Positions 1-6,797 of a stretch of DNA of 10,349 nucleotides are shown one piece after another. Below the pieces are notes generated by a model. It ran no database searches and was not told the DNA's origin. It saw only the letters and a list, made by a program, of their open reading frames with translations. The stretch is from Armatimonadota bacterium (GTDB taxonomy: Bacteria; Armatimonadota; JAAZEB01), in the NCBI GenBank assembly GCA_012841485.1, contig DUUU01000155.1, positions 1 to 10,349 on the forward strand, in the 5' to 3' direction. The translations under genes and the position numbers were made by a program. The stretch's first letter is position 1. Each line of letters begins with the position of its first letter.

Positions 1-281
1 ACGGCGAGGTGAGGGATCCATCCCGTGCGCGTGTGTGGGTTGATCCGAGTGGTGACATAACCCGCCACCTCGCCGGCCACCTCCGCGACGAAAACGCCTT
101 CCGGGTGAGCCCGGCAGTCGTCCTCCACCTGCGCTGCCTTTCGCGCCTGCCAGGGAAGGTCGGCCACCACCCCGAGCAGACGCTCGATGTTCTGGTCGAT
201 GGAGACGCCGTCGAAGCACGCGACGGTGATGTCGCGGATGCGAGGGGCGTCTTCAGGTCGGAATGGGCGTATGCTCAGCAT
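1..281 (-). CDS. GNAT-family N-acetyltransferase, N-terminal part (runs off the left edge)
   Basis: Reading the minus strand from ATG at 281-279 gives 93 complete residues and a partial Val codon with no stop, so the 3' end lies outside the window. The protein opens with LSIRPFRPEDAPRIRDI, the usual first beta strand and helix of GNAT acetyltransferases. A helical stretch follows, then GVFVAEVAGEVAGYVTTRI (residues 62-80), the typical beta2-beta3 hairpin, and finally GWIPHLAV, where strand beta4 leads into the acetyl-CoA pyrophosphate-binding motif. That motif (R/Q-x-x-G-x-G/A) would lie just beyond the edge and cannot be seen. The family transfers an acetyl group from acetyl-CoA to an amine; the substrate here is unknown. 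An in-frame ATG at 290-288 is possible, but the AAAGG just before it has good spacing (9 nt) only for the ATG at 281. The gene is divergent from the rest of the window and probably functionally separate. Confidence 0.85.
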   Translation of the reverse strand, partial: MLSIRPFRPEDAPRIRDITVACFDGVSIDQNIERLLGVVADLPWQARKAAQVEDDCRAHPEGVFVAEVAGEVAGYVTTRINPHTRTGWIPHLA

Positions 282-327
282 CGAATTCATCCTTTGCGCA
301 ACACGCGGTAGCCGGAACGTCTTCTCT

Positions 328-363
328 CCCTTCGACGCCCCTTTCGAGGACCCCTTCCAGGCA
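328..363. repeat. Three imperfect 12-bp tandem units
   Basis: CCCTTCGACGCC, CCTTTCGAGGAC and CCCTTCCAGGCA lie back to back in the 5' untranslated or upstream region of the acetyltransferase. The units share a CCYTTC core and a period of 12. No function is evident. It could be a low-complexity pyrimidine-rich patch or degenerate protein-binding repeats. Confidence 0.4.
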
Positions 364-413
364 ACGCCCGTAGAGCATCCGGACTGGGCGGGAGCGCGTG
401 TCACCAGGGCGTT

Positions 414-442
414 GCCCCTCAGAACGGGGCCCGTGCTCACGG
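414..442. promoter_or_regulatory. Two adjacent dyads just upstream of the -35 box (possible operator)
   Basis: GCCCC (414-418) and GGGGC (426-430) form a 5-bp inverted repeat around a 7-nt centre. Immediately after it, CCGTG-CT-CACGG (431-442) is a perfect 5-bp-arm dyad that ends exactly where the TTGACA box begins. Placement next to a strong promoter is what makes this operator-like. Short GC-rich dyads are common by chance in such DNA, so regulator binding is inference only. Confidence 0.35.
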
Positions 443-471
443 TTGACATGTGTAAGCCTGCATGCTATACT
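443..471 (+). promoter_or_regulatory. Sigma70-type promoter for the rightward gene cluster
   Basis: TTGACA at 443-448 matches the consensus -35 exactly. TATACT at 466-471 is one base from the -10 consensus, the spacer is exactly 17 bp, and TGC precedes the -10, giving an extended -10. Transcription would start near 478 and leave a leader of roughly 70 nt before the ATG at 549. This is the only convincing promoter I see in the window, and it may serve the whole plus-strand run. It stands out against the GC-rich surroundings. Confidence 0.8.
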
Positions 472-548
472 GGGTTGCGCGATGGCGAGCAATGGAACGC
501 GGGGAATGAACCAAGGAAACCTGGGCCGTTGCGACGAAACCATCCAAC

Positions 549-1448
549 ATGTACTGTGTATCGTGCAACAGCAGCACCCAAGTTTCGGGGGCGCGCTACT
601 GCGCGCGATGCGGTGCGCCTCTGCAGTCACGCCTTTGGTCCGAGAGCCCTTCGGAGGGCATGAAGGCCAAGGTAGATAGTGACGGACCGGTGATTCCCTG
701 TCCGCGCTGCGACCGCGTGAATTCGAGCCTCCATGCCCATTGCGTCTTCTGTGGCTCTCGTTTGGACGAGGAAGCATCCAGGGGTTCCGTGAAGGAGGAA
801 GATCGAGAGCGAGCTGCGCAGGGCGTGGCGGAAGCGCGCAAGGCGCTTGCCGCGGGGCGACTCGCTGAGGCGCGCACGCGGTGTGAGCAGGCGGTTTCGC
901 TCGATCCGCAGAGTGCCGAGGCGCATGCTCTGTTGGCGGAGGTGTTGCACCGGCAAGGAAGCTTGGGAGGGGCGCTGCACGAGATGACGGCCGCACTGCG
1001 CTGCGATCCGGATAACTCGGAACTGGAGCGCCGGCTGCGCGAGCTGCGCGATGAGCAGGATCGCGCTCTGGCTCCACTCTTGCGCGGCCTCGAGGAGCCG
1101 TCTCCACCGCGCCGCCTCCTTCGAAGGGCGCCGATGATCAAGCCGTCTCTCCCGCGGGCCAGCGGGGTACACCTGCCGGAATGGGCGCGCGCCGCGATTC
1201 TCATCGGCGTGGCGATGCTCCTGATGGGTCTGATGCCGCGCCTGATGTCGGGCCTGGGCAGCGTGCTCGGATGGGTGATAGGCGCTCTCATCACTCTCTT
1301 CGTATACCGAGACGCTCGCTCGCTTGGCATGTCGATGCCCGTGACACTGCTCTGGACCGGCCTCATCTTCTTCGCGACCTTCTTCACCGGCTGGTATGGA
1401 CTGCTCGCGTTCCTTGCGTACCTCGTATCAACGCGAATGCATCGCTGA
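549..1448 (+). CDS. Double zinc-ribbon, TPR and membrane-anchored protein of unknown function
   Basis: The protein has 299 residues. It starts MYCVSC and contains two CxxC...CxxC zinc ribbons: C3/C6 with C18/C21, and C51/C54 with C65/C68. After a charged linker comes a helical region (about 88-155) with the TPR pattern, such as A-x-R-C-E-Q-A-V-S-L-D-P and A-L-L-A-E-V-L-H-R-Q-G, enough for about two repeats. A basic, proline-rich linker leads to a C-terminal hydrophobic part with three or four membrane segments (about 214-230, 236-254, 264-281, 282-294), ending LVSTRMHR. The ribbons and TPRs therefore probably sit in the cytoplasm, anchored by the C-terminus. The start is set by the cysteine motif at the very N-terminus; no good Shine-Dalgarno precedes it. 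Zinc-ribbon/TPR/TM fusions are usually annotated as hypothetical. A scaffold role for signalling or envelope proteins is a guess. It is the first gene after the strong promoter and is followed by a 216-bp gap. Confidence 0.85.
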   Translation: MYCVSCNSSTQVSGARYCARCGAPLQSRLWSESPSEGMKAKVDSDGPVIPCPRCDRVNSSLHAHCVFCGSRLDEEASRGSVKEEDRERAAQGVAEARKALAAGRLAEARTRCEQAVSLDPQSAEAHALLAEVLHRQGSLGGALHEMTAALRCDPDNSELERRLRELRDEQDRALAPLLRGLEEPSPPRRLLRRAPMIKPSLPRASGVHLPEWARAAILIGVAMLLMGLMPRLMSGLGSVLGWVIGALITLFVYRDARSLGMSMPVTLLWTGLIFFATFFTGWYGLLAFLAYLVSTRMHR

Positions 1449-1508
1449 TGGGCCAGAACCTTCGTGCTCGGAATGCCGTGGCCAGAGCTGCGCGCGGCGG
1501 GCGGCTCC

Positions 1509-1539
1509 TTTTCATGCGGCCCTGGGCAGTTTTCATGCG
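1509..1539. repeat. Spaced 10-bp direct repeat TTTTCATGCG
   Basis: TTTTCATGCG occurs at 1509-1518 and again at 1530-1539. Start-to-start distance is 21 bp, two turns of B-DNA, so both copies face the same side of the helix. It lies in the 216-bp gap upstream of the ketoacyl synthase. That spacing suits a cooperative pair of binding sites for a regulator. T-runs are uncommon in this GC-rich DNA, which makes the repeat more noticeable. Function is inferred. Confidence 0.5.
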
Positions 1540-1563
1540 CAGGGGGCTTGTCGGCCGGCCTCA

Positions 1564-1625
1564 GGTGGAGCACCGGCAGGGGTGCCACCGGGCGGGGACG
1601 TGTGCCGCTGGGGTCCGCCTGCCGG
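1564..1625 (+). promoter_or_regulatory. Possible structured RNA leader of the ketoacyl synthase gene
   Basis: CCGGCAGG (1573-1580) pairs perfectly with CCTGCCGG (1618-1625). Inside, GGTGCCACC is self-complementary, and GGAC (1596-1599) can pair with GTCC (1613-1616). Just before the outer arm, GGTG (1564-1567) could compete by pairing with CACC (1571-1574). The stem ends about 40 nt before the start codon and is not followed by a U-tract, so it does not look like an intrinsic terminator. I could not match it to a known riboswitch class. An 8-bp pairing in GC-rich DNA of this length may be chance. Confidence 0.3.
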
Positions 1626-1654
1626 CTAAAGCACAAGGGGGGAAGCGCGCGAAA

Positions 1655-1660
1655 AGGTGG
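1655..1660 (+). promoter_or_regulatory. Ribosome binding site deciding the ketoacyl synthase start
   Basis: AGGTGG lies 4 nt before the ATG at 1665. The frame stays open upstream to an ATG at 1464, but the predicted upstream residues are Gly/Arg/Ser-rich and unlike any synthase. The canonical first beta strand (RRVVITGVG) begins directly at 1665. Confidence 0.65.
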
Positions 1661-1664
1661 GCAG

Positions 1665-2927
1665 ATGAGCAAGCGCAGAGTCGTTATCACCGGCGTGGGC
1701 CCGGTGGCGCCCAACGGAACCGGGAGAGAGGCGTTCTGGGAAGCCCTGATATCGGGGCGCTCCGGGATACGGCAAATCACGAGCTTTGATACCTCGGGCT
1801 ACTCTTGCCGTGTCGCCGGCCAGGTGGAAGACCTCAATCCGGAGGAGTATATCGATCCGCGTCATGTGCGCCACATGGGGCGGTTCGCCCAGTTGGCCGT
1901 CGTCGCCGCCCGTCTGGCGATGCGCGACGCGGGGCTTGATGAGCAGGATGCTGCCGCGGCCACGCGTCGGGGAGTCTGTCTGGGGGTCAGCCAGAACGCC
2001 GTGGACATTCTGGAGCGCGGCTTCGAGCAGTTCCTGAAGGCGGGGCCGCGGAGGACGAGCCCGGCGCTTACAGGCAATGCCTTCCCGCATGCTGCCGCGG
2101 CGGAGATCTCCATCGCCTGCCGGTGCGAGGGCCCGACCAGCACCATCTCCGCCGGGTGCGCCTCGGGAACAGCGGCGGTTGGGGCGGCCCGCGAGGAGAT
2201 CCGCTCAGGACGAGCAGATGTGATGCTGGCGGGCGGAGCCGATGGCGCGGTGACGCCCTACGTCTTGGCCGCGATGTGCGCCACCCGGGTGCTTCCCCCC
2301 CATAAGGAGGGTGAGGATCCCGGCGCGGTCTCGCGGCCATTCGATGGCACGCGCCGCGGAGGCGTGCTTGCCGAGGGCGCGGGGGTCGTCGTCCTTGAGG
2401 AGCTGAACCACGCGATGCGCCGCGGCGCCCGGATCTACGGCGAGATTCTGGGCTATGGCTCTAACGCTGAGGCTCATGGCATGGTGGGTTTCGCGGAGAA
2501 CGACACCTTCCTGGAGCGTAGTATGCGCCTCGCCCTTGCGGACGGCCGGCTGCGCCCGAATGAGGTGGATTACATCTGCGCCCACGGATCCTCCGACGGC
2601 TGCGATACACAGGAGACGCGCGCTATCAAGGCGGTGTTCGGGGAGCACGCCTATAGCCTGGCGGTTAGCTCCATCAAATCGATGATCGGCAATCCGCTGG
2701 CTTCGGCGGGGCCCCTGCAACTGATCACCGTGGCCTTGGCCTTCGAGCACCAGATGGTGCCACCCACCACCAACTACCGGGTCCCTGACCCCGAGTGCGA
2801 CCTCGACTACGTTCCCAACCACGCCCGGGTGTGCCGGGTGAATGTGGCGCTGGTGAATTCGCATGGTTTCGGGGGGGCAAACCACTCCATCGCGGTGGCT
2901 CGCTACCGCGATCACAGGCGGGGGTGA
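1665..2927 (+). CDS. Beta-ketoacyl-ACP synthase (FabF/KAS II fold) with Asn in place of the second catalytic His
   Basis: The 420-residue length is typical of KAS I/II condensing enzymes. The N-terminus RRVVITGVGPVAPNGTG is the family signature. The nucleophile is C165 in STISAGCASGTA, the first catalytic histidine H307 in CAHGSSDG, and the conserved lysine K338 in SSIKSMIGN. The C-terminal glycine-rich loop is NSHGFGGANHS. In KAS II the motif after the lysine reads GH, giving a Cys-His-His triad; here it is G-N343 (codon AAT, 2691-2693), giving Cys-His-Asn as in KAS III and chalcone synthases. The nucleophile is kept, so this is not a chain-length-factor partner. The family condenses malonyl-ACP with an acyl primer in fatty acid or polyketide synthesis in the cytoplasm. 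Altered decarboxylation or priming is likely, but the substrate is unknown. No acyl carrier protein, reductase or acyltransferase lies nearby. The next gene, a sensor kinase, starts after a 4-bp gap. Confidence 0.92.
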   Translation: MSKRRVVITGVGPVAPNGTGREAFWEALISGRSGIRQITSFDTSGYSCRVAGQVEDLNPEEYIDPRHVRHMGRFAQLAVVAARLAMRDAGLDEQDAAAATRRGVCLGVSQNAVDILERGFEQFLKAGPRRTSPALTGNAFPHAAAAEISIACRCEGPTSTISAGCASGTAAVGAAREEIRSGRADVMLAGGADGAVTPYVLAAMCATRVLPPHKEGEDPGAVSRPFDGTRRGGVLAEGAGVVVLEELNHAMRRGARIYGEILGYGSNAEAHGMVGFAENDTFLERSMRLALADGRLRPNEVDYICAHGSSDGCDTQETRAIKAVFGEHAYSLAVSSIKSMIGNPLASAGPLQLITVALAFEHQMVPPTTNYRVPDPECDLDYVPNHARVCRVNVALVNSHGFGGANHSIAVARYRDHRRG

Positions 2928-2931
2928 TCCC

Positions 2932-5118
2932 ATGGACTACCCCGCTCTTCTCCTGCTCCTGGTAGGTACGGCGCACCTCACGGTTGGGTGCTTCGTCTTC
3001 GGTCGCAATCCGAAGAGCGCAGTGAACCGTTCCTTCCTCGTGATGGCGGTGCTCTTTGCCATCTGGGCGTTCCTGGGCGCCGCGGTCTACCTCCCGGAGC
3101 TGGGAACGGATCCCGTGGTCGTGGGGCGGTGGGCCCATGCCGTGGCGCTCTTCCTCTGGGCCGGGTTCGTCTCGCTCGTGCTCGTCTACCCCGAGGGAGA
3201 CACCCGAACACCGCTTCTTCTCCGCGTGCTGGTGTGGGTGGTCAGCGGCATCATCGCGACGATGGCGGTCTTCACGCCTGACCTGATCCAGGAAGCCCAG
3301 GTGGAGAAGAGCCAACTGCGCGCCGTCTACGGGCCGCTGCTGCCGGCCTACTTCGGGTGCATCAGCCTCTCCCTCTGCTGGATCATCGGCGAGAGCCTCT
3401 ACCGCCGGAAGCACTCGCGCGGCAAGCGCCGAGTGCAGATCGAGTATCTTCTGACCGGACTGGCCCTGGCCGGGTTGAGCCCGCTGCCGTCCAACATGGT
3501 GGCCCCGCTCTTTGGCATTCACTCCCTGGTGTGGGTGGGGCCCTGCTGCACGCTCATCTTCACCGCGATGGTCGCCCATGCCGTGGTGCATTACCGGCTC
3601 ATGGGGATCCGACTTGTGGTGGGCCGCGGCGTTGCCCATGTGCTGGCGCTCCTAATCGCGGCGTTGGTCTTCTTCGGCCTCCTCTGGCTAATGAACGCCC
3701 TCCTGGCGGGAACGGGCACCACGAAGACCAGCATCGCCATGCTGGCAACGGCGTTGCTCTTCCAGCCGCTCCGCAATCGGGTTCAGAACGCGGTGTTGCG
3801 CTACTTCCACCGGCCCCCCTACGACTATCAGAGCACGGTGCGCGATGCCAGCCGTGCCTTGACCGCGACGCTGGATCTGAACGCCGCGGTCGACTACCTG
3901 CTGCGCACCGTCTGCGCGACACTGCGTGTGGAGCGCGGGCTGCTGCTCCTGCACGACCGTGCCGCCGGGGGCTTCCGGTTTAAGGGCGTACACAGTGGCT
4001 GGGCGGCTCAGGAAGAGGAAGAGCCCAGTCCGGGGGGGCTCACCCGAATCAGCCCCCTCACAATCTTCCTGGAAGAAGTCCAGGAGCCGGTCGTGCGTGA
4101 GGAGCTTGCCGTGCGCCTGCCCGGGGAGAGGGGGCGGGCGATCGAGCGGGATATGAAGCACTTTGGTGCGGATGTAGCGGTGCCGCTCCTCTCTGGAAAC
4201 GTGCTGTGGGCGATTCTCCTCGTCGGCCCCAAGATCTCCGGCGATGTGTTCACCACACAGGATATCGACCTCCTCTCCACCCTGGGGGCGGAGGCCGCCA
4301 GTGCGGTCGTAAACGCGCAGCTTCATGAGGATGCGATGCAAGCCGACCGGTTGGCGACCCTCGGTGGATTGGCCGCCGGGATCGCGCACGAGGTCAAGAA
4401 CCCGTTGGTCGCGGTCAGAACGTTCGCGGAGCTCTTGCCGGAGAAGCATGAAGACGTCGAGTTCCGCGAGCAGTTTTCTCAGGTCGTCGTGCAGGAAGTG
4501 GATCGGATCGACCGGTTGATCGGGCAGCTGCTTCACTATGCGCGCCCACAACCGCCGCGGCTCGAGCCCGTCGGCCTGAACGAGCTGATCCAGGAGACGC
4601 TCCAACTGCTTTCCTACGAAGCGGCGCGCTGCTCGGTGCAGGTGGAGACAGAGTTCGCGGAGCCCTTGCCGCGCACGATGGCCGATGCGTCGCAATTGCG
4701 GCAGGTAGTCCTGAATATCGCGTTGAATGCGATTCAGGCGATGCCTGAGGGCGGCGTTCTGCGCATCACCACGCGGCTGCTACAGGGACGCACGGCCGCT
4801 CCCTATCTCCTGCCTGCCGAGGAGCGAATCGAGATCGTCTTTGCCAACACGGGGCCCCACATCCCGGAAGCCCATCTGGCGAGACTCTTCGAGCCCTTCT
4901 TCTCAACCCGGAGTGAGGGGACGGGCTTGGGACTTTCCATCTGCAAGCGGATTGTGACGGAGCACCATGGTGAGATCCGCGCTGCGACCACCGAAGAGGG
5001 TTTGACCGCGTTCATCATCCACTTGCCGGCCGTGTGCCCCGCTGAGAACGATCCGGCGCTTTGCCTGCTGGAAGAAGAGGCGGGGGGCTTGGTAGCGGCA
5101 GGGTGGGCGCGAGGGTAG
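2932..5118 (+). CDS. Membrane sensor histidine kinase, 7TM-type N-terminus, GAF, HisKA, HATPase
   Basis: The protein has 728 residues. About the first 280 are hydrophobic, with eight or nine predicted membrane spans (about 4-24, 34-54, 66-88, 96-114, 134-156, 169-190, 198-219, 233-256, 263-279), resembling the 7TM sensor region of histidine kinases (HisKA_7TM). A GAF-like domain covers about 300-462. The DHp H-box is GIAHEVKNPL with phospho-acceptor H486, followed by the TFAELLPEK and EVDRIDRLI signature seen in NtrB/PrsK-like kinases. The HATPase has N-box N595 and N599, the F-box LFEPFFST, and the G2 box TGLGL (664-668). The G1 box reads ANTGPHI: N639 replaces the usual Asp, a substitution seen in some active kinases. 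An upstream in-frame ATG at 2863 would overlap the synthase gene; the ATG at 2932 begins the first membrane helix and follows a G-rich stretch. It should autophosphorylate and pass phosphate to a receiver, most plausibly that at 6794-7183. The signal sensed is unknown. Confidence 0.9.
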   Translation: MDYPALLLLLVGTAHLTVGCFVFGRNPKSAVNRSFLVMAVLFAIWAFLGAAVYLPELGTDPVVVGRWAHAVALFLWAGFVSLVLVYPEGDTRTPLLLRVLVWVVSGIIATMAVFTPDLIQEAQVEKSQLRAVYGPLLPAYFGCISLSLCWIIGESLYRRKHSRGKRRVQIEYLLTGLALAGLSPLPSNMVAPLFGIHSLVWVGPCCTLIFTAMVAHAVVHYRLMGIRLVVGRGVAHVLALLIAALVFFGLLWLMNALLAGTGTTKTSIAMLATALLFQPLRNRVQNAVLRYFHRPPYDYQSTVRDASRALTATLDLNAAVDYLLRTVCATLRVERGLLLLHDRAAGGFRFKGVHSGWAAQEEEEPSPGGLTRISPLTIFLEEVQEPVVREELAVRLPGERGRAIERDMKHFGADVAVPLLSGNVLWAILLVGPKISGDVFTTQDIDLLSTLGAEAASAVVNAQLHEDAMQADRLATLGGLAAGIAHEVKNPLVAVRTFAELLPEKHEDVEFREQFSQVVVQEVDRIDRLIGQLLHYARPQPPRLEPVGLNELIQETLQLLSYEAARCSVQVETEFAEPLPRTMADASQLRQVVLNIALNAIQAMPEGGVLRITTRLLQGRTAAPYLLPAEERIEIVFANTGPHIPEAHLARLFEPFFSTRSEGTGLGLSICKRIVTEHHGEIRAATTEEGLTAFIIHLPAVCPAENDPALCLLEEEAGGLVAAGWARG

Positions 5119-5122
5119 TACT

Positions 5123-6709
5123 ATGAAGCTAGCACTCATCCTGACCGATGCTCCTGATCGCGTGCGTGAACTGCAGCGCAACCTTTCGGGCGAGTTTTCC
5201 GTGATCGTCGGGCGCTCGGTGGCGGAGAGCCTGGACCTGGTGCAGACCCTGCCGGTAGATCTGGCGTTGGTCGATCTCTGCAGCCCGAGTGTTCGCTCCG
5301 ATGACATCCCCGAGCGCATCCACGAGTGGCGCGAGCACTGCTCCGTGGTCGCGCTCTTGCCGGATGAGGGGATGGATGGCACGCTGGGGACCTCCTACGA
5401 TGCCTCCCTCCGCGCGGACTCTACCCCGTATGAGATCAGCGCGGTCCTCGACCGGGTCATGGAGCGCCAGCGCCTCCTGGAGGAGCTGGGTCAGCAACGC
5501 GAGGAGATCCGACGTCTGCGGGCGCGGAGCGAGCGCCTCCAGGCAGCCCGCGCGCCCTCACGGCCGGTAGACAAGATCATCAAGGCCTTCTCTCGCGCGC
5601 TCTCATCCGGCTTCGACCAGGAGCGTCTCCTCAGCCTCTTCATCGATACCGTGATGGAGATGATGCGCGTCAGCAAGGTCTCGGTGCTCCTCCACGAGGG
5701 GGCTCCGGGAGAGTATCGCGTGCGCTGCTTCCGCGGACTTCGCCCGGACGTGGCGGAGGGGCTGCGGCTTCGCTCCTCTGCCGGGCTTGCCGCGTGGCTG
5801 GCGCGCGAGGGCTGCATCATGACCCGCGAGCTGGCCGAGGACCCTGGAGTCTCTGCGGAGCTGCGCAAGGAGATGGATGCGCTTCAGGCGATGGTGAGCA
5901 TTCCGATGCTGTGCGGCGGAGTGCTGGTGGGGATCCTGAACCTCAACAACCGCGTCACTGGGTCGCCATTCCATGAGGATGAGCTGGAGACGCTCTTCAC
6001 CCTCGCGAGCCACATGGCTGTCGCCGTGCGCGATATGGGCGCCCTGCGCCAGGTGCTCCACGAGAAGACCTACACCGAGCAGGTGGTGGCCGCCATGAGC
6101 GCGGGCGTTATCACCATCAACGACCGTGAGGAGGTGGTGATGTGCAACCAGCGCGCGGCCGAGATTCTGGGGAAGGCCGCGTCGGAGGTGCTGCACCAAG
6201 ACCTGCGCACTCTGCCTTCTCCTCTGGGTGACTTGCTGTATGAGGTGATGTGCTCGGGCGATCCGGTGGGGGATAAAGAGGTGCTCCTCCTGCCTGCGCG
6301 CACCCCCTTGATCGTGAATGCGTACCCGCTGGCGGATCCAAGCGGCGATGTTCTGGGCAGCGCCCTCGTGCTCAATCCACGCCCGGCGTTCTCTCGAAAG
6401 GATATCGAGAACCTCGCCTCGGCCGTGCAGCACCTCCAGGCCGGCATCGGGTCACTGGCGCAAGAGATGCGCCAATCGCTCGGTGAGGCGCAGGCAGCCA
6501 TCCAGACCATCCCGGAGGGGCCGCTGGATCCGGAGCAGGTGGGCGAACTGCGAGACGTCCTGGCGCAGGAGCTGAGTCGCCTGGCCGGCTTGGTGGAGAA
6601 GCTCGCGGCCACCGGCCAAGACGGGGATGGGCAGCGAGAGACTCCGATGGTGTTGGAGGCTGTTGAGAAGCCGGTGGATGGCGCGGTCGGTAGGGGACGC
6701 CGGTCGTAA
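5123..6709 (+). CDS. Degenerate receiver-GAF-PAS protein with a pseudo-DHp C-terminus
   Basis: The protein has 528 residues and is soluble. Residues 1-113 have the receiver fold pattern: LALILTD, then VDLALVDL with D51 at the phosphorylation position. The usual acidic pair is reduced to one Asp (D9) and there is no conserved Lys-Pro near residue 100, so phosphorylation is doubtful. A coiled coil rich in Glu and Arg follows (about 113-142). Next come a GAF domain (about 150-305, ending with the characteristic IPMLCGGVLVGILNLNN and HEDELETLFTLASHMAVAV) and a PAS domain (about 315-418). The C-terminus (about 424-497) looks like two DHp helices. The segment LAQEMRQSL lines up with an H-box (A-H-E-x-R-N-P-L), but Q447 replaces the histidine (codon CAA, 6461-6463) and Gln-Ser replaces Asn-Pro. 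No ATPase domain follows, only a charged tail. It probably acts as a ligand-sensing partner or dimerising scaffold for the neighbouring kinases. It begins 4 bp after the upstream kinase. Confidence 0.82.
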   Translation: MKLALILTDAPDRVRELQRNLSGEFSVIVGRSVAESLDLVQTLPVDLALVDLCSPSVRSDDIPERIHEWREHCSVVALLPDEGMDGTLGTSYDASLRADSTPYEISAVLDRVMERQRLLEELGQQREEIRRLRARSERLQAARAPSRPVDKIIKAFSRALSSGFDQERLLSLFIDTVMEMMRVSKVSVLLHEGAPGEYRVRCFRGLRPDVAEGLRLRSSAGLAAWLAREGCIMTRELAEDPGVSAELRKEMDALQAMVSIPMLCGGVLVGILNLNNRVTGSPFHEDELETLFTLASHMAVAVRDMGALRQVLHEKTYTEQVVAAMSAGVITINDREEVVMCNQRAAEILGKAASEVLHQDLRTLPSPLGDLLYEVMCSGDPVGDKEVLLLPARTPLIVNAYPLADPSGDVLGSALVLNPRPAFSRKDIENLASAVQHLQAGIGSLAQEMRQSLGEAQAAIQTIPEGPLDPEQVGELRDVLAQELSRLAGLVEKLAATGQDGDGQRETPMVLEAVEKPVDGAVGRGRRS

Positions 6710-6737
6710 GCCGGGCGGGTTCGCTGAGCAAGGAGCC

Positions 6738-6797
6738 ATGAAGTGGCTGGCGAACCTATGGTTCGGGGGTGTGTGGCAGGTGAGTGAAAAGGCATGA
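6738..6797 (+). CDS. 19-residue Trp-rich small ORF overlapping the receiver start (ATGA)
   Basis: ATG at 6738 opens a 19-codon ORF (MKWLANLWFGGVWQVSEKA) with three Trp and a hydrophobic core. It is preceded by AAGGAG (6730-6735), a strong Shine-Dalgarno but with only 2 nt of spacing. Its stop TGA (6795-6797) overlaps the receiver's ATG (6794-6796) as ATGA, the usual form of translational coupling. It fills most of the 84-bp gap between the two neighbours. It could be a leader peptide setting receiver translation, a small membrane-active peptide, or a chance ORF. I see no attenuator hairpin. It is unlike any gene I recognise. Confidence 0.4.
   Translation: MKWLANLWFGGVWQVSEKA

Noticed and set aside
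9..311. Plus-strand open frame at the left edge
   Set aside because: It is antisense to the convincing GNAT acetyltransferase frame on the minus strand and shows no family pattern.
482..679. Nearly leaderless 65-residue ORF starting a few nt after the predicted transcription start, overlapping the zinc-ribbon gene
   Set aside because: It overlaps the clearly coding zinc-ribbon frame by 131 nt and has no recognisable protein pattern.
1464..1664. N-terminal extension of the ketoacyl synthase from an upstream ATG
   Set aside because: The extra 67 residues are low-complexity Gly/Arg/Ser and precede the canonical synthase N-terminus, which has its own ribosome site.
2863..2931. Earlier start for the 7TM kinase inside the synthase gene
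   Set aside because: The added residues are polar and lie over the conserved end of the synthase. The ATG at 2932 directly begins the first membrane helix.
3688..4695. Minus-strand open frame opposite the 7TM kinase
   Set aside because: Same cause: a mirror frame of a GC-rich gene, with no motif and no ribosome site.
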